From positions 23,732,579-23,796,578 of the forward strand of contig OY829542.1 in the NCBI GenBank assembly GCA_963691705.1: 64,000 nt of DNA. The letters run 5' to 3'. Source of the stretch: Viola odorata (taxonomy: Eukaryota; Streptophyta; Magnoliopsida; Malpighiales; Violaceae). Of this stretch, positions 54,660 through 64,000 are shown piece by piece (within the stretch, counting starts at the first letter, position 1; each line of letters opens with the position of its first letter). The notes beneath the pieces are model-generated. The model was not told the origin of the DNA. It saw only the letters and a program-made list of their open reading frames with translations, and did no database searches. Made by a program: the position numbers and the translations under genes.

Positions 54660-55880
54660 AACCTTACAGTGATGATGTCGCTCTGGGAGGAGGCAGTTGC
54701 TTGATGTCGCTCTGGGAGGAGGAGGTTGATTGATGTCGCTCTGGGAGGAGGAGATTGATTGATGCTGTCACTGGGGATACCAGGTGCTTGCTTGATGTCA
54801 CTCGGGGAGGAGGAAAGTGATGCTGCCACTCTGAGAGGAGGTAATCTGCTGACGTCGCTCTGGGAGGAGATAGGTTGTTGATCCTGCAAAGACGTAAACT
54901 TAGATCTGCTCGGGTATTGAGAGGCACATAAGTTGCAGGAAATGTAAATGACAACTACTCTACCGGGGACGGAAAGTAATTTTACGAAAATGTAAAGGAC
55001 AACTCCACTGGGGGGGATGATCACTTGACATGTGACTGATGTTGCTTCGGAAGATAATGCGCGATTCGCAGAAGTATGAATGATTTGTCCTAATGATGTC
55101 ACTCTAGGAGGAGGAAAATAATTATGCAGAAATGTAGAATTGTATGAATGATGTTGCTCTGGGAGGGGAAGAAATGCTAAGGTTGAAAAAGGTAGAACTA
55201 CGCTATGCTATCACTCTGGGAGGAGAAGAAATGCTACGCTGGAAACTAAATGTTGTCACTCTGGGAGGAGGAGAAATGCTAATGCTGAAACTAAATGCTG
55301 TCACTCTGGGAGGAGAAGAATGCTAATGCGGAAAATTTAAACAACGCCGATTCCCGTAGGAGAAGGCGCGAGATGCGGAAATTAAACTAAGGTCGCTCTG
55401 GGAGGAGAAGAATGCTAAGTGTTGTCGCTCTGGGAGGAGAAGAATGCTAAATGCTGTCGCTCTGGGAGGAGAAGAATGCTAAATGTTGTCGCTCTGGGAG
55501 GAGAAGAATGCTAAGTGCTGAAAACTTAAACAACGCCGATTCCCGTAGGAGAAGGCGCGAGATGCGGAAATTAAACTAAGGTCGCTCTGGGAGGAGAAGA
55601 ATGCTAAGTGCTGTCGCTCTGGGAGGAGAAGAATGCTAAATGCTGTCACTCTGGGAGGAGAAGAATGCTAAATGCTGTCACTCTGGGAGGAGGAGAATGC
55701 TAAGTGCTGTCGCTCTGGGAGGAGGAGAATGCTAATGCTGAAAAGTAAGACAATGTCAATTCCCGTAGGAGAAGACACGACATGAGGAAGCTAAACTAAG
55801 GTCACTCTGGAAGGAGGAGAATGCTAATGCTGAAGACTAAACTATGATGTCACTCTGGGAGGAGAAGAAAGCTATCGCCA
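54660..55880 (-). repeat. Tandem array with higher-order units in the 3' non-coding region
   Basis: The basic unit of about 32 bp contains GTCGCTCTGGGAGGAGAAGA plus ATGCTAA. A longer insert with GATTCCCGTAGGAGAAGGCG recurs near 55350, 55540 and 55760, giving a higher-order period of about 190-220 bp. The left part (54660-54880) is a looser version of the same unit. Confidence 0.9.
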
Positions 55881-57415
55881 GCGGCCTTGATACGAACCTA
55901 GAATGCGTCTGCGTCTTGCTCAGGAGGTAACGACCCCAAGGACAAGACTTTCCCACGATTTGCAGCCGTAAGTAGTCCTCACCTGATATTAGTGTTTGCA
56001 CTCACGCTCTGAAACAAGGCTAAGTGTTTTACACTCATAAAGATGCAACTAACATGATACATAATTTATAGTTCGCAATGTCAATCCGAGTGAATAGACT
56101 TCGAATGAAGATGCACATGCATGGGCGTTCTAATAATCGATGGGACTTTTACGGAAAAGAATGAAAGGACATGAAACGTCCGGAAATGAGTTTGTTTTGG
56201 AAAAGATTGCTTTGCCGGAAGGTTTTTGATGAATGATGTTTTGCTGATTGGCCTTGATGAGGGCGAGGGGTGCGAGCTCTCTCACTTTTTGCTGGGGATG
56301 CTTTCTGGACAGAGTGCGTGAGCTCAGGGATCCTTGCTGGGGGTGCTCTTCGTTCGGCGAGGGGGCCTTTTCTTGAGTCTTCATTGGGGAGTGTCGTCGC
56401 TGTTCCTTTGGCGGCTCACTACTTGAGTTGGCCTGGGGCCCCTTTCTCTTCTTGGGTTCTCACTAGGGATGCCTGCTTTGAGGTTTCTTGAGTTGGCCTT
56501 GGGCCTCTTTTGCTTGAATTTACTAGGGAAGGATGTTTTGAGATTTCTCGAGTTGGCCTTGGGCCTTTCTACTCGAGTTCACTGGGGAAAGTTTTCTTCG
56601 AGATTTTCTCGAATTGAGTTGTCCCCGGGCTGTGATTGCTTTGGCTCTTCGATTGTTTGTATTCGTCGAAGGTCTCTGAGCATTTTTCTTTTCTTTTCCC
56701 TTTTTCCCCTCTCTCATTTTTCTTTTTTTCCTCTCATTTTCCCTTTTTTTTTTTTAAAAAAAAAATATATATCCCTCCCCTTTTTGATTTGATTTGAAAA
56801 TGCAACAGAGCAGAGCAAGCACAGCCTTTGTCTTGATCTCTTCCCCTTCTGTCTTGAGGCCTCGGCCTTCGTCGTTGCTGCTTCTTCGGTGATAGTCCTT
56901 AGCGATCTCCTTGTGACCTTTTCCGTCTCCTTCGTCGTGAACTTGAACTTGGCGTGCTTTTACTTCCGGCTGGCAATTTTAGCTGAAACTGCTCTTTGGC
57001 TCCCGGGGTATGATTGGTATTGACGGTTTGGGGGAGTGATGACATATATGGTGGAAAGAGGGAAGAAACGAAAAAAGTGGAGAAAATCGTAAAAGTCCCA
57101 CGTCATTTTATAGCTATCCCATGTCTAATGGCACATGTACCCTGGATATTATGCGAACTCAACTAGTATCTAGTCAGGCTCTTACACTCATGAAGGATAA
57201 GACGTGACGGCTCAAAGATGCTTACCGGGATTTGTTTGTGACTGCTTACGTCGGAGCAAACCGCGGATATAAGAGCAAACAGGTAATATCATGCATGGCA
57301 CGTAACTTGGATAGATGCTGGAGTTAACAGAGGGATTAAATATTCCTAACCTATGTTGTGCATGAAAATGCTTATGAAAGTAGTATGCTTTTGTTTGAGC
57401 CGGGCTAAAGAGGGA
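55881..57415 (-). other. Non-coding region of the Tat/Ogre element
   Basis: Between the two arrays. It has loose repeats of TTCTTGAGTTGGCCT and TTGGGCCTTT type at 56370-56620 and a pyrimidine-rich stretch at 56690-56760. I see no gene. Confidence 0.5.
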
Positions 57416-57419
57416 TTTT

Positions 57420-57715
57420 TGATTGATTTTTGATTTTTGATTGATTGATGATTTGATTGCTGGATGGTTTGATGGCCAGATGTTTGATTGCTGGATGTTT
57501 GATTGCTAGATGGTTTGATGGCCAGATGTTTGATTGCTAGATGGTTTGATGGCCCGATGTTTGATTGCTGGGTGTTTGATTGCTAGATGGTTTGATGGCC
57601 AGATGTTTGATTGCTAGATGGTTTGATGGCCAGATGTTTGATTGCTGGATGTTGGATGGCCAGATGTTTGATTGCTAGATGTTTTGATTGCTAGACGTTT
57701 GATTGCTAGAATGTG
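57420..57715 (-). repeat. Tandem array of GATGTTTGATTGCTAGAT-type units
   Basis: Two short modules, TTTGATGGCCAGATG and TTTGATTGCTAGATG, alternate irregularly over about 300 bp. Confidence 0.88.
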
Positions 57716-58930
57716 GGGGACGACTTATTTGCAACGTTCTAACGAGGACCTAAGGTTGCCCCCCAGTGGGCTAGACGACCGTACTCGACTTAAAGCTAAT
57801 CAAAGCGAGCAAGAATAAAAACAAATTTAAATAAAGGGAAAAGAAAGAGGGACTCCCCTGAACCGCGCAGCGGGGCTGCGCGGGCTTCTTCCACAAGCTC
57901 CCTGCGGATGACAGCGAGATGCTTCCCGTCCCTGTGAGATGCAGAGGGGAAAACGGAAAGGGAAATTAATTTGAAAACAAAAATGAGATAAGTTCAGGGA
58001 TTCTCCCTTCCTTTAACTCGACTTTTCGAGGGTTCCCATGACGTGGTCCTAATCCTGGGACGCCTTGCTTTGATTGGTTTCTTTTTAGCTGTTTTGCGGG
58101 TACTGCCGATCCGAGCCGTAGCGAGGACGAGATCTGCATTCGGTTCAGTTGCTTGCCGGTCCTGCTGGACCTTCGCTGATTGGCTTCGTGGTTGCTCGGG
58201 GATAGAGGGGATAACCCTCTGTCCCCGTGATGTGCAGCGGGGCTGCAAGGGTGTATGCTTACCGTTCTTCTGCAGGCAACGAATTGGGGGCGACCTAGTT
58301 CTTGAAAAAGACAAGGCGATGACAAATGAGGAGTAAATGCAAGGCAATGTTTAGCAAAAGTAGTGTGATTTGATGAGTGTTAAGCTCTCCCTTTTAGATG
58401 GGCTATCCGTGAGTCATCGCGGTGTGACTTGCATCGGATGGGCTTTGGGATTTTGGTCCAACATTTAGTCCTTTGAGACCGATTATTTGCGATGCCGGCT
58501 GCGCCGGTAGCACTGCGAGGAAAAGAAATCTCGCTTTAGATGGTGATGGTTTGTCTTAAAATCTTTCCTGATTCGCTCTTGAAGGTGGCCTGCTACGGCA
58601 ATTCAACAGCTCCTACAAGCGGAACTCTCTAGTTCTATCGTGATGACGAGCTGAGGCGTGAGACCTTACGTCCCTGCAAAACTGAAGAATGATTAGTGGC
58701 GTTAGTCTAAGTGACGTGTCTTGCGTCCCGAGCTACTCCTGGGGATCCATCCATGCCATGCCTCCTTTTGTCATCTCACAATTTTAAGAAAAAACAGGGG
58801 ACAACAAATTTTAAAACAAAGCATCTCTTGAAAAAACTTATTTTATTCATTTCAGGACAAATGTTTGTGCTAGATTGTCATGATAAAACCCTATGTCCTT
58901 GGTCTGCCCGGACGCTCTGTCCACGATGCT
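57716..58930 (-). other. Non-coding region downstream of pol
   Basis: Short open frames at 57966-58347 show no family resemblance or conserved motif. I treat the stretch as 3' untranslated. Confidence 0.5.
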
Positions 58931-61900
58931 TCAGGCGAAGTATCTCTTGACTGCATCGACATTTACCGGTTTCGGGAGATCGTCTCCATCCATGTTGGTT
59001 AGCATTAGGGCACCCCCTGAGAATGCACTTTTGACCAGGTACGGGCCCTCGTACCTTGGGGCCCACTTTCCTTTGCTGGCCTCCTGATGAGGGAGAATTT
59101 TCTTTAGCACTAAATTCCCAGCCTCGAATTTGCGAGGTCGCACTTTCTTGTTATAAGCGTTGACCATTCTTTGCTGATATAATTGCGCATGGCAGATAGC
59201 GGCCAAGCGCTTTTCGGGAAGGAGGTTCAGCTGCTCCTACCTCACTCTCGCCCAATCAGATTCTTCTACTTCAGATTCTGCCAGGATTCTGAGAGAAGGA
59301 ATTTCTACCTCGAGGGGAATTACGGCTTCCATGCCGTAAACTAATGAGTAGGGAGTTGCCCCTGTGGACGTACGGGTTGCTATCCGATAAGCATGTAGTG
59401 CGAAGGGAAGCATGTCGTGCCAGTCTTTGTGAGTGATTACCATCTTTTGGATGATCCTCTTCAGGTTCTTGTTTGCTGCTTCGACTGCGCCATTCATCTT
59501 TGGTCGATATGGTGACGAGTTTCGGTGCTTCACCTTCCAACGTTGGCAAAGATCGTCAATCATCTTTCCGTTGAGATTGGTGCCATTGTCCGTGATGATG
59601 GTTTCTGGGACCCCATGACGGCAAATGATATTTCTCTCAATGAATCGCGTGGTGGTTTTCTGAGTGATGTTGGAGTAAGAGGTGGCCTCTACCCATTTGG
59701 TGAAATAGTCGATTGCTACGAGGATGAAGCGATGGCCATTAGAGGCTGTTGGATGAATTTGGCCGATGATGTCGATTCCCCACATTGCAAAAGGCCAAGG
59801 CGACGTCATGCTGAAGAGAGGGGCTGGAGGGACGTGGAGATGGTCCGCATAGATTTGACATTTGTGGCACTTCCGAAAATAGCTGATGCAATCTCGTTCG
59901 ATGGTGAGCCAAAAATAACCTTGCCTCATTATCTGCCTGGCCATCATGTGTCCACTTGCGTGTGTGGAACAAACCCCTTCGTGGATCTCTGCTATGATTC
60001 TCTTTGCCTCGGTCATGGTGACGCAGCGAAGCAAAGCTCCATCAGCTCTCCTTTTATATAGAACCTCGCCGTCGAGGTAGAAGTCTAGTGCTAAGCGTTG
60101 GAGGGTCTTTTTGCTAACCCGGCTTGCCCCCGGTGGGTACTCCCGGTTTCTGATGAACTGTACTAGGTCGTAGAACCATGGCTTGCCGTCAGGTTCCTCT
60201 TCCAAGGCGACACAACATGCCGGAGTTTCCTTTACTTCCACTCTCAATAGTTGGAGCATTACTCCGCATTCTAACTTAAACATTGAGGCCAACGTGGCTA
60301 ATGCATCTGCGAAGCGGTTCTTTTCTCTGTCGACTCGGTCGAGTTCGGTTTCCTCGAATTCCCGTGTGAGTTGGGTGAGTAGCCTTTGATAAGGGATGAG
60401 CTTGGAATCCCGTGTCTGCCATAGATCCTGGGCTTGATAGATGACGAGTGCTGAATCGCCGAAGATTCGGAGCTTCTTTACTTTTAAGTCGATGGCTGCT
60501 GTCAGACCACTGATGCATGCCTCATACTCGGCGACGTTATTGGTGCATGGGAAGTTCAATTTGCATGCTATGGGGAATTGACGGCCATCTGGGGCTATGA
60601 CCACGGCTCCCACTCCCTTGCCCGAGAGGTTCACCGCACCGTCGAAGAACATGGTCCACCAATCGTCTTCTCGGAGATTTTCTGTGATCTCATCTTCAAT
60701 CATTATGATGTCCTCATCGGGGAAGTTGAAGCTCAACGACTCGTACTCGTCCGAGGCATGATCGGCCAAGTGATCGGCGAGGGCGCTTGCTTTAACCGCT
60801 TTCTGAGTCACATAGATGATCTCGTGCTCAGCTAATAAGAATTGCCATCTACAAATGCGACTTGACAGGTACGGCTTTTCGAAAATGTATTTCAAGGGGT
60901 CCATGCGAGAGATTAGCCAAGTCGTGTAATACAACATGTACTGCCGGAGCCTTCGGGCGCACCATGCTGGGGCGCAACAAGTTCGTTCCAACATAGAGTA
61001 ACGCATCTCACATTTGTTGAATTTTTTGCTGAGGTAATAGATGGCTTGTTCACGCCTTCCGGACTCGTCGTGCTGTCCCAAAACGCAACCCATGGCGCTA
61101 GCCGTGACTGTCATATACATGAGCAAAGGCCGTCCTGGCGTCGGAGGAACTAGTACTGGCGGGTTTTGCAGATACGTCTTGATTTTCTCGAAGGCTTCCT
61201 GGCAGTCTTCGTCCCATTCTGCATCTCCGTGCTTCCTTAGCATTTTGAACATCGGCTCGCAAGTAAGTGTTAACTGGCTGATAAAGCGAGCGATGTAGTT
61301 GATGCGCCCTAAAAAGCTTCTTACTTCCGTTTCGGTGCTGGGAGAGGGTAGCTCCTGAATGGCTTTTATCTTATCAGGATCCACTTCTATGCCTTTGTTG
61401 CTGATGATGAATCCCAATAACTTCCCGGAAGTCACTCCGAAGGTACACTTAGCTGGGTTTAGCCGTAGCCGAAATTGCCTCAACCTTTCGAACACCTTTC
61501 TCAGGATGTCTACATGATCTTGCGTGCCGCGAGACTTGGCTATCATGTCGTCGACATATATTTCCAATTCTTTATGCATCATGTCGTGGAAAAGGGTGAC
61601 AGCAGCACGTTGGTACGTGGCTCCTGCGTTCTTTAATCCGAAGGGCATCACTTTGTAGCAGAAGGTTCCCCAGGGCGTGATGAAGGTCGTCTTTTCACTG
61701 TCCTCGGGTGCCATCTTGATCTGATTGTACCCCGAGAATCCATCCATGAAAGAGAACATGTCATTTCTGGCGGCACTATCTACCAAGATGTCGATATGGG
61801 GAAGAGGGAAGTCATCTTTAGGGCTAGCTCGATTGAGATCCCGAAAGTCCACGCACATGCGAACCTTCCCATCTTTCTTAGGCACTGGCACTATGTTGGC

Positions 61901-62369
61901 GATCCATTCTGGGTACTCCGCAACTCTCAAAAAACCCGCGTCTAGTTGCTTGGTAACTTCTTCTTTGATTTTCAGAAGGATGTCTGGATGCATCCTCCGA
62001 AGTTTTTGCTTGACAGGCTTAAACTCAGGTTTTAACGGAATACGATGCTCAACTATCCCGGGATCAAGACCTGGCATGTCGGCGTATGACCATGCGAATA
62101 CATCGGAGTAGTCCTTGAGGAGAGAAATCAACCTTTCTCTCTGAGTCGTATCCAGGGTAGTTCCGATCTTGACCAGTTTTTGACTCTCATTGCTTGCCCC
62201 CAAGTTTACTTCGTCCAATTCCTCCCGATGAGGGGTTATTTCCTTTTCTGAACTTTCTAGTAAACGGGTCAGTTCGTCGGAGACTTCGGCCTTGTCTTCA
62301 GTCGTAGCGATGATTTCTTCGCCAGTAAAGACATAGGTTTTATCAAGACAATCCGAACTAACACTCATC
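58931..62369 (-). pseudogene. pol: Pol (RT, dual RNase H, integrase) of the Tat/Ogre element, one nonsense codon
   Basis: The exon starts at 62369, just after the intron; ATG at 62368. RT spans about residues 130-310 with YVDD at 271-274. A first RNase H without the usual Asp (MYMTVTASAMGCVLG) is followed by a second, archaeal-type RNase H with its acidic residues (FFDGA, AEYEA, GDSAL, ADALA). Integrase has the HHCC finger (HASGHMMARQI..CHKCQ) and D, D, E in WGIDIIG, ITDNGTN and NGAVEAANK. A TAG at 59239-59237 interrupts; the same frame continues to 58931 with the integrase C-terminus (GKWAPRYEGPYLV). Everything else is intact, so the lesion is recent. Confidence 0.92.
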
Positions 62370-62523
62370 CTGAAATTAAAAGCGCGAAAAAAAGAGATGC
62401 GTAAAATGAAAATTTGCATATATATTGATTTTTAACAAAAGGGAACAGGAGTCCCTACAAAAATGTTTTCGTAAGAAAACGTGCCAAAAACATATATATA
62501 TATTTTTCAAAATGAGAAATTAC
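62370..62523 (-). other. Putative 154-nt intron between protease and RT
   Basis: Donor CC/GTAATT and acceptor TTTTAATTTCAG/GATG on the minus strand. The interior is T- and AT-rich as in plant introns. Removing it joins the gag-pro frame to the pol frame exactly; unspliced, the two are in different frames. Introns at this place are known in Ogre elements. Confidence 0.75.
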
Positions 62524-64000
62524 GGAGAGACATCCGGAAGCATGGTGATGGTCCAGTTGCCCACAGACTCCCCTGACTTCTTAACGAAAATGACTGAACC
62601 AGGCGACGATCCTTCTTCTCCTAGAGTGCAGATACGGAGGTCTGATACCCTGATTGGATTTTCATTGATGGTTTCAGCGGCGAAGGGGAACGTGGTTCTG
62701 ATATGGGGAATCGGCATTTTGCCCTCTGGCGCAGAACGTCCAAATAGCTTAGCCAGCTGCTTTTTTTTCTTTTCTTGGGCGATCCTGGTGAAATCGGCCT
62801 TGCTGGGTTGGTACCCTAACCCAAATCGATCTCCGAAGCTCTTCGGAGGCGCCCAGCCTTTCGATCCTTGTAACTCGGCCCCGAGCCGTTTTCCTAATTG
62901 GAAGCTTCCCTCTAGTGTTGACTTAGTGGTTGTTTCGGCTACCCCCGATTTTGAGGCTTCGCAAATGGGGGATCCCTCCTCGATCCAACCCGCGTTGACG
63001 ATTTCAAAGGCTTGGAAGGAACTCTCCAGGGTTTCGGTAGTTTCGATGTAAGGCACAGATGCATGCTTGGCCAAGATCAAGGCTTCTTCGACCTTTATCG
63101 TGATGAGGGCATTGTCTTTGACGTATTTGAGGCACTGATGCAAGGAAGAGGGGACGGCTCCTGCTGAATGGATCCAAGGCCGTCCTAGAAGCATGCTATA
63201 AGCGGGTTGGATTTCCATGATCTGGAATGTCAAGATAAAAGGGTGGGGCCCGATGACCATATCCAACTCAATGTTCCCGATGATCTCTCGAGTGGTGCCA
63301 TCGAAAGCCCTAGCCATCATTCCGCTAGGTTTTATGAGGGAGGAATCGACCGGCAGCTGTTCAAGGACATGCCTGGGCATGACATTAAGTGCGGACCCAT
63401 TGTCGATTAGGGCCTTTGCTATGACGTGTCCCTTACATTCCACCGTGATGTATAGGGCCTTGTTGTGATCTCTTCCCGAGGGGTCGATCTCTTCTTCCGA
63501 GAAGGAAATGCTGCTTAAGGCTTGGATCCTTCCGACAAGGTTTTCCACCCTTTCTGTGGTGATATCCTTAGTCACGAAAGCTTGTTTCAAGACTTTTAAG
63601 AGAGCTTGGCGATGCGGCTCTGAAGAGAGGATCAGGTCCATGATGGAGATACGAGCTGGGGTTTTCTTTAGCTGTTCGATGATGCTGAACTCGCTCTGTT
63701 TCATGATCTTGAGGAACTCGGCTGTCTCGTCCTCAGTTACAGGTTTGCTCAAACCTTGCGTCTCTTCTACTATTTCTTCGCGGATCACAGGGTCTTTCCC
63801 TTTGGCTTGTCGTTGCTTTTCTACTTCCTCCGAGATATAACATCTTCCGGTGCGAGTCATGCCCCCGATATGAGAGGCTTCACCGATAGCGAGTGTTGTT
63901 GGTGCGACTGCAGGAGGGGTGGTGACCACCGTGTATCCGTAGTTGAATGGGACCGCGTGTAAGTCTCGGCTGGGAGTATTCACAGCTAATGTGAATACTA
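62524..64000 (-). CDS. Gag C-terminal region and protease of the Tat/Ogre element (5' part outside window)
   Basis: Open from the right edge to the intron. A protease core with IDNGSALNVMPRHVLEQL and MLLGRPWIH lies about 235-320 residues after the GTG at 63983. Upstream segments (MTRTGRCY, EFLKIMKQSEFSIIEQL) are typical of the region between gag and protease in Tat elements. No start codon is visible because the ORF enters from outside the window. Unspliced, the frame stops at 62520, so continuation into RT requires the intron to be removed. Confidence 0.85.

Larger units (their letters stand above)
50728..64000 (-). mobile_element. Tat/Ogre-type Ty3/gypsy retrotransposon, 3' part
   Basis: Minus-strand order from the right edge: gag-pro, small intron, RT, dual RNase H, integrase, long non-coding region with tandem arrays, purine tract, LTR. 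Dual RNase H, an intron between protease and RT, and very long LTRs are known features of the Tat/Ogre lineage. The 5' LTR and most of gag lie right of the window. A nonsense codon in integrase makes this copy defective for its own replication. Confidence 0.92.

Noticed and set aside
54653..55326. Open frames in the tandem array
   Set aside because: They arise from repeat units without stops; no start context or conserved motif.
55180..55870. Regularly spaced repeats resembling a CRISPR array
   Set aside because: The intervals are themselves repeated and not unique spacers, the unit drifts, and the array lies inside a plant retrotransposon.
57966..58347. Overlapping ORFs of about 120 codons on both strands
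   Set aside because: All frames are open by composition, no family motif, and they are in the element's 3' non-coding region.
59525..60061. 178-codon plus-strand ORF
   Set aside because: Antisense shadow of the Tat/Ogre integrase.

Overview
The window is plant nuclear DNA, almost certainly from a eudicot. It is AT-rich, holds plant-specific retrotransposon lineages (Athila and Tat/Ogre), Stowaway, PIF/Harbinger, hAT, Mutator-like and Helitron relics, and has a plant COPT copper transporter and a plant G-type lectin receptor kinase. I cannot name the species. There are no operons, rRNA or CRISPR arrays. Most of the window is nested transposable elements; several boundaries are fixed by exact target-site duplications (TSDs) that can be read directly.

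Layout. 1-11480 is an almost complete Athila-type Ty3/gypsy element (5' LTR cut by the window edge, gag, pol in the -1 frame, a third ORF, 3' LTR); the 402 bp of LTR visible at both ends are identical, so it is young. It sits in a Mutator-like transposase gene (11481-12828), which itself sits in a dead L1-type LINE (12829-15010). A COPT copper transporter (16534-16989, minus) follows, with a Harbinger MITE just upstream of its promoter. 19076-19935 is a Myb/SANT-like pseudogene. 22047-27231 is a large foldback structure containing a Mutator-like element with a perfect 9-bp TSD, a smaller foldback and four Stowaway MITEs. 27579-28666 is a hAT element with another hAT inside it. 29112-31545 is a Pack-MULE-like element carrying an internally deleted thiazole synthase (THI1/THI4) fragment and interrupted by a hAT element that holds two tRNA-derived sequences.

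33040-33826 is an inverted partial copy of the receptor kinase locus at 46.9-50.3 kb. 34512-40918 is a minus-strand Helitron relic (Rep plus RPA-like), interrupted by a 2000-bp solo LTR, a 1467-bp hAT element and a Stowaway. 41778-43207 is an internally deleted PIF/Harbinger element. 45175-46574 is a 1400-bp Athila-like solo LTR. 46944-49318 is a single-exon G-type lectin S-receptor-like kinase with one frameshift. 50728-64000 is the 3' part of a minus-strand Tat/Ogre element: a 3.8-kb LTR, long tandem arrays, pol with dual RNase H and one in-frame stop, a small in-frame intron, and gag-pro running off the window.

Only COPT and possibly the receptor kinase look like host genes. The most unusual signal is a 24-bp dimeric motif (two 9-mers close to GGCCAAGAC at a 12-bp period) scattered about 15 times through the Athila element, in LTRs, spacers and all three ORFs, and in more than one codon phase.
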